Shown: piece after piece, positions 9,357 through 18,950 of the stretch
How the letters are laid out: the number at the start of each line of letters is the position of its first letter
How positions within the stretch are numbered: position 1 is the stretch's first letter
Assembly (NCBI RefSeq): GCF_027111355.2
Contig: NZ_CP114291.2
Coordinates: 868,001-932,000, forward strand
DNA from: Flavobacterium eburneipallidum
GTDB lineage: Bacteria > Bacteroidota > Bacteroidia > Flavobacteriales > Flavobacteriaceae
Direction of reading: 5' to 3'
Length of the DNA: 64,000 nucleotides
Made by a program: the position numbers and the translations under genes
Notes under the pieces: generated by a model
What the model was told of the DNA's origin: nothing
The model's input: the letters and a program-made list of their open reading frames with translations, nothing else
Database searches by the model: none

Positions 9357-9389
9357 ATCTTTGTCAAAGTTCAAAACTTTGACAAAGAT
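9357..9389. repeat. 15-bp perfect hairpin between nrdB and nrdA (family D)
   Basis: 9357-9371 pairs perfectly with 9375-9389 around a three-base loop CAA, with core CTTTGTCAAAGTT. It begins nine bases after the nrdB stop. A closely related hairpin with the same 13-base arms and loop TTG occurs at 22823-22851 in the pectin locus. There is no T-run after it, so it looks more like a dispersed hairpin repeat or an mRNA end-stabiliser than a terminator. Confidence 0.75.
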
Positions 9390-9498
9390 CCTTCTTAAAA
9401 ATAAATTATAGAATGCCCGGGATTAGTTTCCCAAAATAGTAATACAAATTCACCTAAATAGAAAAGGGATTTTCTGTTTAAAAAACAACAACAAGATT

Positions 9499-11928
9499 AT
9501 GTACGTAGTAAAAAGAGACGGTAGGAAAGAGCCAGTAATGTTTGACAAAATCACGGATAGAATTAAAAAACTATGCTATGGTTTGAATGATTTAGTAGAT
9601 GCCGTAAAAGTGGCAATGCGAGTAATTGAGGGGCTTTACGATGGAGTTTCAACATCAGAATTAGATAATCTTGCGGCTGAAACGGCTGCTTCCATGACTA
9701 TTGCGCATCCAGATTATGCACAATTAGCAGCGAGAATCGCCATTTCGAATTTGCATTCAAATACCAAAAAATCATTCTCGGAAACGATGAACGAAATGTT
9801 TCATTATGTCAATCCGAGAACCAATCTAGAAGCACCTTTGCTTTCAGAAGAAGTGCATAAAGTAATTATGGAAAATGCCGAATTCTTGGATTCGCATATT
9901 ATATACAACAGAGATTTTAACTACGATTATTTCGGTTTTAAAACCTTGGAACGTTCGTATTTGTTGAGAATTAACGGAAAAATTGTAGAGCGTCCGCAAC
10001 ACATGTTGATGCGTGTTTCGGTTGGAATTCATTTAGGGGATTTGAAATCTGTAATTGAAACTTACGACTTGATGTCGAAAAAATTCTTTACACACGCCAC
10101 GCCAACATTGTTCAACGCTGGAACGCCAAAACCACAAATGTCTTCTTGTTTCCTTCTAGCAATGCAAGATGACAGTATTGACGGAATTTATGATACGTTA
10201 AAACAAACCGCTAAAATATCGCAATCAGCAGGAGGAGTTGGACTTTCTATTCACAATGTTCGTGCAACAGGATCTTATATTCGTGGTACAAACGGAACAT
10301 CAAACGGAATTGTGCCCATGTTAAGAGTGTTCAATGATACGGCTCGTTATGTGGATCAAGGTGGTGGAAAACGTAAAGGAAGTTTTGCGATTTATATCGA
10401 AACTTGGCATGCTGATATTTTTGATTTCTTGGATTTGAAAAAGAATACTGGAAAAGAAGAAATGCGTGCGAGAGATTTATTCTTCGCCATGTGGACTTCG
10501 GATTTATTTATGAAACGTGTGCAAGAAGATGGACCTTGGACTTTGATGTGTCCAAACGAATGTCCAGGTTTGTATGACGTTCATGGTGAGGAATTCGAAA
10601 AATTATATACCGATTACGAAAAGGCTGGCAAAGGTAGAAAAACCATCAAAGCACACGAATTGTGGGAGAAAATTCTAGAATCGCAAATCGAAACTGGAAC
10701 ACCATATATGTTGTACAAAGATGCAGCAAACCGTAAATCAAATCAAAAAAATCTTGGAACCATTCGTTCGTCGAATTTGTGTACCGAGATTATGGAATAT
10801 ACTTCAAAAGACGAAATTGCAGTTTGTAATTTAGCTTCACTTTCGTTACCAATGTTTGTTGAAAACAATAAATTCAATCACGAATTGTTGTTTACGGTTA
10901 CCAAACGTGTAACTAGAAACTTAAACAAAGTAATCGACAGAAATTATTATCCAGTACAAGAAGCAGAGAATTCTAATATGCGTCACCGTCCAGTAGGATT
11001 AGGAGTACAAGGTCTTGCTGATGCTTTTATTATGTTACGTTTGCCTTTTACTAGTGACGAAGCAAAGAAATTAAACCAAGAAATTTTCGAAACTTTATAC
11101 TTTGCAGCCGTAACCGCTTCGATGGAAATGGCAAAAGAAGAAGGACCTTATTCTACATTTGAAGGATCGCCAATTTCGCAAGGAGAATTCCAACACAACC
11201 TTTGGGGAATGAAAGACGAAGAACTTTCAGGACGTTGGGATTGGGCATCATTGAGAAAAGAAGTAATGGAACACGGAGTAAGAAACTCATTGTTGGTAGC
11301 ACCAATGCCAACAGCTTCGACTTCACAAATTTTAGGAAACAACGAAGCATTCGAACCGTATACTTCTAATATTTACACCAGACGTGTACTTTCAGGAGAA
11401 TTTATCGTGGTGAACAAACATTTATTAAATGATTTAGTAGAACGCGGACTTTGGAACGAAAGTTTGAAACAAGAATTAATGCGTAATAACGGATCGGTTC
11501 AAGACTTAAACATTCCGCAAGACTTGAAAGACTTGTACAAAACCGTTTGGGAAATGTCAATGAAAGATATTATCGATATGTCTCGTCAGCGTGGTTATTT
11601 TGTAGATCAATCGCAATCGTTGAACTTGTTTATGCAAAACGCCAATTACTCTAAATTGACGTCAATGCACTTCTACGCTTGGCAATCTGGATTGAAAACA
11701 GGAATGTATTATTTGAGAACCAAAGCAGCAGTTGATGCTATCAAATTCACATTGAACAACGATAAAAAAGCAGAACCAGTTGAGGTAAAAGAGCCAGTTG
11801 CAGAGCAAAAACTACAACCTATTGCTGAATTAAACGAACCTGTAGAAATAAGTCCAGAAGAATACAGAGCCATGATCGAATTAGCTAAAAATGCTGGTCC
11901 AGAAGATTGTGAGATGTGTGGGTCTTAA
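9499..11928 (+). CDS. nrdA: Ribonucleoside-diphosphate reductase large (R1) subunit
   Basis: The catalytic subunit of class I ribonucleotide reductase, 809 residues. An N-terminal ATP-cone domain (about 1-90, starting [13 protein letters not shown]) gives dATP/ATP activity control. The catalytic barrel includes [12 protein letters not shown] with the first active-site Cys at about residue 216 and CTEIMEY plus CNLASLSLP further on. The C-terminus ends in DCEMCGS, the CxxC pair that is reduced by thioredoxin or glutaredoxin. It resembles eukaryotic R1, matching the eukaryote-like R2 upstream. A strong terminator follows the stop. Confidence 0.95.
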   Translation: MYVVKRDGRKEPVMFDKITDRIKKLCYGLNDLVDAVKVAMRVIEGLYDGVSTSELDNLAAETAASMTIAHPDYAQLAARIAISNLHSNTKKSFSETMNEMFHYVNPRTNLEAPLLSEEVHKVIMENAEFLDSHIIYNRDFNYDYFGFKTLERSYLLRINGKIVERPQHMLMRVSVGIHLGDLKSVIETYDLMSKKFFTHATPTLFNAGTPKPQMSSCFLLAMQDDSIDGIYDTLKQTAKISQSAGGVGLSIHNVRATGSYIRGTNGTSNGIVPMLRVFNDTARYVDQGGGKRKGSFAIYIETWHADIFDFLDLKKNTGKEEMRARDLFFAMWTSDLFMKRVQEDGPWTLMCPNECPGLYDVHGEEFEKLYTDYEKAGKGRKTIKAHELWEKILESQIETGTPYMLYKDAANRKSNQKNLGTIRSSNLCTEIMEYTSKDEIAVCNLASLSLPMFVENNKFNHELLFTVTKRVTRNLNKVIDRNYYPVQEAENSNMRHRPVGLGVQGLADAFIMLRLPFTSDEAKKLNQEIFETLYFAAVTASMEMAKEEGPYSTFEGSPISQGEFQHNLWGMKDEELSGRWDWASLRKEVMEHGVRNSLLVAPMPTASTSQILGNNEAFEPYTSNIYTRRVLSGEFIVVNKHLLNDLVERGLWNESLKQELMRNNGSVQDLNIPQDLKDLYKTVWEMSMKDIIDMSRQRGYFVDQSQSLNLFMQNANYSKLTSMHFYAWQSGLKTGMYYLRTKAAVDAIKFTLNNDKKAEPVEVKEPVAEQKLQPIAELNEPVEISPEEYRAMIELAKNAGPEDCEMCGS

Positions 11929-11961
11929 AGGAAATAGAACAAAGAAAAGAGAATAAAGAGG

Positions 11962-11992
11962 AACAGCTATCAATTTTGGTAGCTGTTTTTTT
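11962..11992 (+). terminator. Rho-independent terminator after nrdA
   Basis: 11962-11972 pairs with 11977-11987 (11 bp with one G-T pair, core ACAGCTA/TAGCTGT) around the loop ATTT, and is followed directly by a T-run. It lies 33 bases after the nrdA stop. Confidence 0.85.
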
Positions 11993-11999
11993 ATATTTG
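11992..11999 (+). promoter_or_regulatory. -7 box TATATTTG before the RDD gene
   Basis: An exact TAnnTTTG match ending seven bases before the ATG at 12007, directly abutting the nrdA terminator. As with the DUF3109 gene, it implies a very short or absent 5' leader. Confidence 0.45.
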
Positions 12000-12006
12000 T
12001 ATTTCA

Positions 12007-12480
12007 ATGAAGAAAAAAGACATAATTCCGAATTACATTCTAGCGTCAAAAAACACTCGTTTTTTGAACTTTATAATCGATTTGTTTTTTATTTACATAC
12101 TCTCGTTGATGGTCTATTTCTTGTTGAGTTTTGTAAAGTTTGACAACGTTTATCCATATTTTTCAGATTGGATCGATACGTTCAATCATTCAGAAAATTT
12201 TATTTTCCATTCAATAATTTGGTTTTTTTATTACGGACTTACTGAATTTTTTCTATCTCGAACAGTTGCTAAATATTTTACCAAAACAATAGTGGTTTTA
12301 AAAGATGGTTCAAAACCAAAACTAAAGAATATTTTAGCTAGAACTGTGTTGAGAATTGTGCCTTATGAGCATTTTACTTTTTTAGGAGGAAGAAGACTTG
12401 GTTTACACGATGAAAGTTCTGAAACATTTGTAGTCAAAAAAGAAAAACTTGAAAAATTCATTTTAAATAGAAATACATAA
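12007..12480 (+). CDS. RDD-family membrane protein
   Basis: A 157-residue membrane protein with hydrophobic segments at about 22-43 and 66-85. The RDD-type N-terminal motif is TRFLNFIIDLFFIYIL (about 17-32), where the usual Arg and Asp of the family are kept, and a C-terminal LARTVLRIVPYEHF segment follows. RDD proteins are poorly understood; some affect ion or sodium homeostasis. It converges on the AraC gene, with only 21 bases between stops. Confidence 0.75.
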   Translation: MKKKDIIPNYILASKNTRFLNFIIDLFFIYILSLMVYFLLSFVKFDNVYPYFSDWIDTFNHSENFIFHSIIWFFYYGLTEFFLSRTVAKYFTKTIVVLKDGSKPKLKNILARTVLRIVPYEHFTFLGGRRLGLHDESSETFVVKKEKLEKFILNRNT

Positions 12481-12501
12481 AAAGTTTATTCCTAAGGAAT
12501 C

Positions 12502-13422
12502 CTAACTGTTTTTAACTCTATATTTACCCGGTGTCGTCCCAGTTCTTTGTAAAAAAGAAGAAGTAAAATGCTGTATCGACGAAAATCCGCAAGAATAAGC
12601 AATATCCGACATGGATTTGTTTTTAGGGTTTTGCATCAATACAATGGCTTTTTCAATTTTAAGATTTATGATGTAACTATTTGGAGGATAACCAGTTAGT
12701 CTTTTTACTTCATACGTAAATTTGGTTTTCCCCATCCCAAAACGATGCGCTAAATCGTCGATATTCCATTTTTTGCTAATATCTTCCGAAATGATTTTAG
12801 TGAAAGTTTCAATAAAATTGGTTTCTTCCTCGGTTTTGAGACTTCTAGACGAGAGATGGCGATACAAATCGATGAGTAAATTCTCTAAAATATTACCCAC
12901 CATAATTTCAAAACCTTCTTCTTGATCGGCTAATTCTTTGCGAATTTCAGCAAAATATTTTTCAAAATCTTTGGCTTTTTCTAAAACGGCATTGCTATTA
13001 TCGGCAATTAATTCGCCCAGACTATGTTGGAATTTTTGAGACAATTTAGTCCATTTTCCTAGATTTAATTTCTTCTTTTGGTCATATTCTACTGGCTTTA
13101 AAATAATCCAATTGATGTAACCAATGTCCATTTTTCCATTTGGACTTCCGTTCCAATGCCATGGTGCAGTTACCGATAAATTACCAGGTAGTAATTCAAT
13201 CTGATTGCCTTCGACAACCCAGTCGTATTTACCACTGGTTACAAAATGAATTTCGATTCCATCATTCAAGTGCGGACGCATATTTTCGTCCATTTGCACT
13301 TTCGTAAAACGCATACTTCCAAACTGCTTGATGAAAGGCAAATTAGCCAATGGACCTTGGTTTTTTTCATGCCACCAAACTCCAGAATTTCCAACATTGT
13401 TTTTTGAATTGATTTGATCCAT
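12502..13422 (-). CDS. AraC-family transcriptional regulator, probable activator of the pectin locus
   Basis: A 306-residue cytoplasmic regulator. The N-terminal half (about 40-115) is a cupin-like sensor domain (HFVTSGKYDWVVEGN, LLPGNLSVTAPWHW). The C-terminal half (about 205-303) is a double helix-turn-helix AraC DNA-binding domain, with the signature MSDIAYSCGFSSIQHFTSSF followed by TGTTPGKYR. It is transcribed divergently from the first gene of the large pectin locus, with 251 bases between starts that contain an 11-bp inverted repeat. By position it is the likely local regulator, sensing a released sugar such as L-rhamnose or L-fucose, although the ligand is an inference. No hybrid two-component or sigma/anti-sigma regulator is visible in the window. 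Confidence 0.85.
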   Translation of the reverse strand: MDQINSKNNVGNSGVWWHEKNQGPLANLPFIKQFGSMRFTKVQMDENMRPHLNDGIEIHFVTSGKYDWVVEGNQIELLPGNLSVTAPWHWNGSPNGKMDIGYINWIILKPVEYDQKKKLNLGKWTKLSQKFQHSLGELIADNSNAVLEKAKDFEKYFAEIRKELADQEEGFEIMVGNILENLLIDLYRHLSSRSLKTEEETNFIETFTKIISEDISKKWNIDDLAHRFGMGKTKFTYEVKRLTGYPPNSYIINLKIEKAIVLMQNPKNKSMSDIAYSCGFSSIQHFTSSFLQRTGTTPGKYRVKNS

Positions 13423-13497
13423 ATTTGTTTAAAATTTATCTAAGAGGGCGTTAAGTTACAAATATTTATACAATTGTTCGTTGTTTAAAAATAACAC

Positions 13498-13550
13498 GGA
13501 ATAATTATATAAATAGTACTTTTAGCTTTTAAATAATTATTCCTTGGAAT
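13498..13550. promoter_or_regulatory. Candidate operator: GGAAT inverted repeats in the divergent promoter
   Basis: 13498-13508 (GGAATAATTAT) pairs exactly with 13533-13543 (ATAATTATTCC). The right arm runs into a second palindrome, ATTCCTTGGAAT, at 13539-13550. It lies between the divergent AraC regulator and the first catabolic gene. That position and symmetry suit a regulator site, but no binding data can be seen from sequence. Confidence 0.45.
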
Positions 13551-13673
13551 AAATACAATATTCTCGGAAATAGATTACTATAAATAGGATTAATAAAAAA
13601 AAGAGAAGAATGTATTGCTGCATGAATGATTCAGAAATATGTTTTTTTGTTCAATTAACGATTAGTTTTTACA

Positions 13674-16175
13674 ATGACTTCAAAGCAACAGCGTAACATA
13701 TTTTTAATTTTTTTTCTAATAGGAATGCTCTTTTCAGCCAATGCTGCCGAAATTTGGGTCGCACCAAACGGAAAAGATACTAACGAAGGAACAAAAGTAA
13801 GTCCTTTAGCAACCGTACACATGGCATTGAGAAAAGCTAGGGAATTCCGTCGATTAAAAGACGCATCGGTAAAAGGAGGAATTCATATTATCATCAAAGA
13901 CGGAACCTATTATTTTGATGAGCCTTTGTTTGTAAGGCCAGAAGATTCAGGAACAGCTGATAGTCCAACAACTATTGAAGCCGATGTCAATGCAAAACCT
14001 ATTTTTAGCGGTGGAATCGAAATCAAAAATTGGAAAAAAACCACAACTTCAATAAATGGATTAAAATTAGGAATGGTTTGGGTAGCTGATGCTCCTGAAA
14101 AAGCGGGTGAAATCATCAATTACCGACAATTGTGGGTGAATGGAAAAAAAGCCGTCAGAGCCAAAAGCACAGCTGGAAATCAAATGGACAGAATTCTTTC
14201 ATGGGATGCTGCAACAGAAACTTGCTGGATTCCTTTCAAGGATAAATCGATTAAATTTCAACCCGGAATGGAAATGTTCATCGTACAATGGTGGGCAATT
14301 GCCAATCTTCGAATTAAAAATATCGAGGTGAAAAAAGACAGCGCCCGACTTTCATTCGAAAAACCAGAAAGTAGAATTCAAAGTGAACACCCTTGGCCAG
14401 CACCTTGGATTTCGAAAAATAACGGAAATTCAGCATTCTTTTTAAACAACGGAATGTCAATGCTGAACGAAGCCGGAGAATGGTATTTGGACAGAAAAAA
14501 AGCCAAAATATATTACATTCCAAGAGCAGGAGAAAATATGGCTTCCGCCAAAGTGACTGCTCCGGTTTTAGAAAATTTAGTTGAAGTAAAAGGAACGATT
14601 GACTCTCCAGTGCACGATGTAAAGTTTAAAGGAATTTCGTTTCAGTACAGCAATTGGCTTCGTCCTTCTCAGCAAGGTCACGTTCCGTTGCAGGCAGGAA
14701 TGTATTTATTAGATGCTTACAAATTGAAAACTCCAGGAACGCCAAATCAGGCTTCTTTAGAAAATCAGGCTTGGGTGGGAAGACCAAGAGCAGCTGTTGA
14801 AGTGAATTTTGCTAATAACACGATTTTCGAATCTTGTAGTTTTGAGCATTTGTCTTCTACAGGACTGGATTTGCATAAAGGAACAAATAACAACAAAGTA
14901 CAAGGAAATCTTTTTAAAGATATTGGTGGAAACGGAATTAATTTGGGTGTTTTCTCCGAAGAAGCTTTCGAAGCGCATTTGCCATTACAAGTAAAAGATG
15001 ATAGAGAAGTTTGTTCGAATGAATTAGTTGCTGATAATATGATTACTGATGTTGCCAATGAAGATTGGGGATGTTTAGGAATTGCAGCTGGTTTTGTGAA
15101 GAATTTGACTATTGAACACAACGAAATTTCAGATGTAGCTTACAGCGGAATTTCGATGGGTTGGGGTTGGACACACACTGAAAATGTGATGAAAAACAAT
15201 AAAATTATTGGAAATAAAATTCATCATTATGCCAAACATTTACACGATGTGGCTGGAATTTACACGCTTTCATCGCAGCCAGACAGCCGAATAGAAGAAA
15301 ATTACATTGATAAAGTGTACAACAGTCCGTATGCTCACGATCCATTTTTATGGCTGTATTTGTATACCGACGAAGGTTCACAACATTTTACGATTAAAAA
15401 CAATTGGATTCCAATTAAGAAAATTTTAAAAAATAACAATGGTCCAGCTGGGAATGTTTGGAAAGATAATTATGCTTTTGTTGATCCAAAAATCAAGGAA
15501 AATGCAGGTATTCGTGCACCTTTTGCAAATTTGAAAAAAGAAGTAGTTGTTGATGAGGCTTGGGGATTACAAGAAATGCCAAAATCGGTAGCGATAGAAT
15601 TAATCGGGAAAAATTTTGATATTGAAAAAATCAAATCGACGATAAAAGGTTTCCGAATTGTAGGCGAAGAATTGTACCAATGGGAAAATCATCTGGTGAT
15701 TTATGGTTTGATGAATCAGCCAGAAAGAACAAAAAGAAAACTGGCTCTAGCTTTTCCTGAATTAGAAATTAAAATCTACGAAAATCCAGTTTATGATTTT
15801 CAAAATTTCGAAAGATGCAAGGATTCAAAACCAGCATCCGAATGGGAAAATATTGTATTGACTGCCAATTTAGTAGCTGATGAAAAAATGCAAAAAGAGT
15901 ATGTGGATTATCACACGACTCAATTTGAAAAATGGCCGGAAATTGCTAAAGGTTTCTGTAATGCCGATTTCCAACAATTGCAGGTTTTCAAAAACGGAAG
16001 ACAATTAATGTTAGTAATCAGTATTCCAAAAGGAGAAAGTTTGGATAAATTAAATCCAAAAACTACCGAAAACAATCCGCGTGTTGACGATTGGAACGCC
16101 TTAATGAAAAAATACCAAACAGGAATCGAGGGAACAAAACCAGGAGAAGTTTGGATGTTTTTGAAGAAGCTTTAG
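13674..16175 (+). CDS. GH141-like beta-helix glycosidase fused to an L-rhamnose/L-fucose mutarotase-type domain
   Basis: An 833-residue exported protein with a signal peptide ending near residue 24 (FSANA/AEIW). Residues 25 to about 640 form a right-handed parallel beta-helix of the GH141-like kind. Conserved pieces are IWVAPNGKDTNEGTKVSPL, FESCSFEHLSSTGLDL, and NEISDVAYSGISMGWGWT. GH141 includes an alpha-L-fucosidase from rhamnogalacturonan II breakdown. The last 109 residues (from about 725) look like the RhaM family (PF05336, COG3254): EYVDYHTTQFEKWPEI contains the expected active-site His (H747) and the WPE motif, and the domain ends GEVWMFLKKL. RhaM-type proteins interconvert anomers of L-rhamnose or L-fucose. 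A 60-80-residue segment of unknown kind links the two. A fused hydrolase and mutarotase is unusual. The GH family call is moderate; the mutarotase call is fairly good. Confidence 0.7.
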   Translation: MTSKQQRNIFLIFFLIGMLFSANAAEIWVAPNGKDTNEGTKVSPLATVHMALRKAREFRRLKDASVKGGIHIIIKDGTYYFDEPLFVRPEDSGTADSPTTIEADVNAKPIFSGGIEIKNWKKTTTSINGLKLGMVWVADAPEKAGEIINYRQLWVNGKKAVRAKSTAGNQMDRILSWDAATETCWIPFKDKSIKFQPGMEMFIVQWWAIANLRIKNIEVKKDSARLSFEKPESRIQSEHPWPAPWISKNNGNSAFFLNNGMSMLNEAGEWYLDRKKAKIYYIPRAGENMASAKVTAPVLENLVEVKGTIDSPVHDVKFKGISFQYSNWLRPSQQGHVPLQAGMYLLDAYKLKTPGTPNQASLENQAWVGRPRAAVEVNFANNTIFESCSFEHLSSTGLDLHKGTNNNKVQGNLFKDIGGNGINLGVFSEEAFEAHLPLQVKDDREVCSNELVADNMITDVANEDWGCLGIAAGFVKNLTIEHNEISDVAYSGISMGWGWTHTENVMKNNKIIGNKIHHYAKHLHDVAGIYTLSSQPDSRIEENYIDKVYNSPYAHDPFLWLYLYTDEGSQHFTIKNNWIPIKKILKNNNGPAGNVWKDNYAFVDPKIKENAGIRAPFANLKKEVVVDEAWGLQEMPKSVAIELIGKNFDIEKIKSTIKGFRIVGEELYQWENHLVIYGLMNQPERTKRKLALAFPELEIKIYENPVYDFQNFERCKDSKPASEWENIVLTANLVADEKMQKEYVDYHTTQFEKWPEIAKGFCNADFQQLQVFKNGRQLMLVISIPKGESLDKLNPKTTENNPRVDDWNALMKKYQTGIEGTKPGEVWMFLKKL

Positions 16176-16240
16176 ACGAGAAAATTGAGAAAAGAATAAA
16201 GAAAATTGAAAAAGTATAATGCCAATACTTAATAGGTCTC

Positions 16241-16285
16241 AATCCAGTTTTGGCTCCCTCTTTTTTGTAGAGGGCTGGGGTGAGG
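16241..16285 (+). repeat. Intergenic hairpin repeat, family A
   Basis: CCAGTTTTGGCTCCCTC followed by a T-rich loop and AGAGGGCTGGGGTGAGG. The stem CCCTCT/AGAGGG lies at 16256-16261 and 16269-16274. It ends 20 bases before the ATG of the oxidoreductase gene. Other copies are at 35019-35063, 52425-52470, 61914-61955 (diverged) and 2554-2585 (degenerate). Confidence 0.8.
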
Positions 16286-16304
16286 AAAAAATTAAACAGA
16301 ATAA

Positions 16305-17369
16305 ATGTTAAAAATAGCCATTTTAGGTTTAGGAGAAGGAAGAAGTACAATGTCGGCCGCTTTGTCGAGCTCAAAATTAGAGTTGGTAAAAGTGTGTGAT
16401 AGTAACGAAGAGTTGTGTAAGCAAAGAGCTAAAGAATTTGATTTCCATTCTTATGCCACCAATTACGATGAACTTTTAAATGATAGCGCAATCGATATCA
16501 TTGCGATTTATACACCAGATCATTTGCATGCTGAACATGTAAAAAAAGCCTTGTTGGCTGGAAAACACGTGGTTTGCACCAAGCCTTTCATTGACGATCT
16601 TTCGGATGCGAAGGAGTTATTGGAGTTAAGCAAAAGCACAGGAAAGAAAGTATTTATTGGTCAAAGTTCACGTTTTTTTGAACCAGCTAAAAGACAAAGA
16701 AAAGATTTTGAAGCAGGAGTAATTGGTGATTTGATTACAATAGAATCGCATTATCATGCGGATCACCGTTGGTTTTTAAAAAAAGAATGGTCGTTGTTAC
16801 AATCATTCAAATGGTTGTACGGAGGATTGAGTCATCCTGTGGATTTTATTCGTTGGTATTTGCCTAATATCGAAGAAGTAATGGGTTATGGAATGATCAG
16901 CAGCAACGGAAAAACAGCAGGCTTGAAAAATGAAGATACAATGCACTTTATTTTCAAAGCGACTGATGGACGAATTGCCAGAGTTAGTGGAGTCTATACT
17001 TCGCCAACACAGCCAACCAAAAGAGATAGTGGAATGAGTGTTATTTTAAGAGGGACCGAAGGAGCAAGTCAGGCAGATTATCATGAATTGCGTTATTCTG
17101 TTACCGATAAAGAAGGCGAAGAAAAAATCATTCACTGGGGAGATGCAACGCTTAAATATTATTTCCGTTTTGAAGGACAAAGTCATCATGGTGGGGAATA
17201 CCAAAACTATTTAGACTATTTTGCAGATAGTATTGAGCAAGGTTTTACAGCGTATCCGGATATGAAAGAAGGAATAGGAACCGTAGCTTTATTGCAGGCA
17301 ATGGACAAAACATTACAAACCGGAATGCCAGTAAAAATGGCGAATATTTTAAAAGAATATAACCTATGA
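16305..17369 (+). CDS. Gfo/Idh/MocA-family NAD(P)-dependent oxidoreductase
   Basis: A 354-residue cytoplasmic protein without a signal peptide. The Rossmann motif ILGLGEGRSTM is at residues 6-16, and CTKPFIDD (about 91-98) replaces the usual EKP active-site turn with TKP. The C-terminal alpha/beta domain includes YGGLSHPVDFIRWYLPN. Family members oxidise or reduce hydroxyls of sugars, often at C3 or C1. Its stop overlaps the start of the symporter gene by four bases (ATGA), so oxidation of the sugar imported by that transporter is a reasonable proposal. The exact substrate is unknown; a role in redox-type glycoside cleavage is another option. Confidence 0.85.
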   Translation: MLKIAILGLGEGRSTMSAALSSSKLELVKVCDSNEELCKQRAKEFDFHSYATNYDELLNDSAIDIIAIYTPDHLHAEHVKKALLAGKHVVCTKPFIDDLSDAKELLELSKSTGKKVFIGQSSRFFEPAKRQRKDFEAGVIGDLITIESHYHADHRWFLKKEWSLLQSFKWLYGGLSHPVDFIRWYLPNIEEVMGYGMISSNGKTAGLKNEDTMHFIFKATDGRIARVSGVYTSPTQPTKRDSGMSVILRGTEGASQADYHELRYSVTDKEGEEKIIHWGDATLKYYFRFEGQSHHGGEYQNYLDYFADSIEQGFTAYPDMKEGIGTVALLQAMDKTLQTGMPVKMANILKEYNL

Positions 17370-18949
17370 ATAATACCATCTACGATAAATTAACTGCTTT
17401 AGACTTTATAATAGTTGCTGCTTATTTAGTGATATTATTGGTTATTGGATACATTGTTAGTGTCAAACAAAGCAAGAAGAATGAAACGCTTTTTATGGCG
17501 GGAAATTCGTTGAATTGGTATAATATTGGATTCAATATGTGGGGAACTAATGTTGGGCCATCTTCATTATTAGCTTTTGCCAGTATTGGATATACCACTG
17601 GAATTGTAGCAGGAAATTTCGAATGGTATGCCTTTGTTTTTTTACTGCTTTTGGCTATCGTTTTTGCACCAAAATACATTGCGAGCAAAGTAAGTACAAT
17701 GCCCGAATATATGGGAAAACGCTATGGTGATAGTACGCAGACCATTTTAGCATGGTATGCCATGGTGAAAATTTTGGTAAGTTGGTTGTCTTTGGGATTG
17801 TTTAGTGGAGGCGTTTTAGTACGTCAGATTTTAGGGATTCCGATGTGGCAAAGTGTGACAGTTTTAGTGATTTTTTCTGGAATTTTTACCTATGCCGGAG
17901 GATTGAAAGCCATTGCCAAAGTGAATGTTTTTCAGATGATTTTGTTAATTGTTGTATCGCTTACCTTATCCTATTTAGGTTTACAAAAAGTAGGCGGAAT
18001 CGAAGCTTTAATTGCAAAAACGCCATCAAATTTTTGGAATTTAGTGCGTCCTGCGGATGATGCTCATTATCCCTGGCCTGCTATTTTATTAGGTTATCCT
18101 GTGGCTGCAGTAGCTTTCTTTTGTACCGATCAATCGATGGTACAAAGCGTATTGGGAGCCAAAAATTTAGAGCAAGGACAATTAGGAGTTAATTTTATTG
18201 GTTGGTTAAAAGTGATGGCATTGCCATTATTTATTTTACCGGGAATTTTGTGTGCCGTTTTATATCCAGAATTAGGAGAAAATTCCGATTTGGCTTATAT
18301 GACAATGGTAACCAATTTATTTCCAAGTGGAATGAACGGTTTGGTTATTTGTGTGATGATTGCTGTATTAGTAGCTACAATTGGTTCTTCATTGAATGCG
18401 TTGAGTACGGTTTTTACCAATGATATTTATGTGAAGAAAATGAATCCTGCGGCAACTATCAAGGATCAGATTAAAGTAGGTCGTATCACCATTGGAGTAG
18501 GGTGTATTGTTTCTATTCTGATTACAGTAGCGATTGACAATATCAAAGGGCAAAATTTATTCAACATCTTTCAGGCAGTTTTAGGCTTTTTAGCACCATC
18601 TTTATCTGTTGTGTTTTTGTTGAGTATTTTTTGGAAGCGTACCACAAAGAGAGCTGTAAACTGGACACTTTCATGGGGTTCGGCTTTTAGTTTATTCGTT
18701 GGAGTATTGTATTTATGGATTTTTCCAGCCGATGTTTACACAGCCTGGCCACACTTTTTATTGATTTCTTTTTACATTTTTGCCGTTTTAATGTTAACAG
18801 CCATTGTCATTTCATTAGTGGATAAAAATCCCGAAACTAATTTCGAAATCGAGTCAGAAGTTCCTAAAACCAGTAAAAAAGTCAAATTGTTGTTTGGTTT
18901 ATTAGGAGTAACAATTGTCGTTTTATATCTCATTTTTAATTTCAATTAA
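17366..18949 (+). CDS. Sodium:solute symporter (SSS family), probable sugar importer
   Basis: A 527-residue inner-membrane protein with about 13-14 helices. The SSS-family start TALDFIIVAAYLVILLVIGY leads into FMAGNSLNWYNIGFNMWGTN, the conserved first substrate-cation region. ATIGSSLNALSTVFTNDIY near residue 340 is the typical helix-8 sodium-binding segment of SGLT-like transporters. It should carry a monosaccharide released in the periplasm, such as L-rhamnose, L-fucose or a uronic acid, into the cytoplasm with sodium. It overlaps the upstream oxidoreductase by four bases, and the GH78 gene starts one base after its stop. Confidence 0.9.
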   Translation: MNNTIYDKLTALDFIIVAAYLVILLVIGYIVSVKQSKKNETLFMAGNSLNWYNIGFNMWGTNVGPSSLLAFASIGYTTGIVAGNFEWYAFVFLLLLAIVFAPKYIASKVSTMPEYMGKRYGDSTQTILAWYAMVKILVSWLSLGLFSGGVLVRQILGIPMWQSVTVLVIFSGIFTYAGGLKAIAKVNVFQMILLIVVSLTLSYLGLQKVGGIEALIAKTPSNFWNLVRPADDAHYPWPAILLGYPVAAVAFFCTDQSMVQSVLGAKNLEQGQLGVNFIGWLKVMALPLFILPGILCAVLYPELGENSDLAYMTMVTNLFPSGMNGLVICVMIAVLVATIGSSLNALSTVFTNDIYVKKMNPAATIKDQIKVGRITIGVGCIVSILITVAIDNIKGQNLFNIFQAVLGFLAPSLSVVFLLSIFWKRTTKRAVNWTLSWGSAFSLFVGVLYLWIFPADVYTAWPHFLLISFYIFAVLMLTAIVISLVDKNPETNFEIESEVPKTSKKVKLLFGLLGVTIVVLYLIFNFN

Positions 18950-18950
18950 T

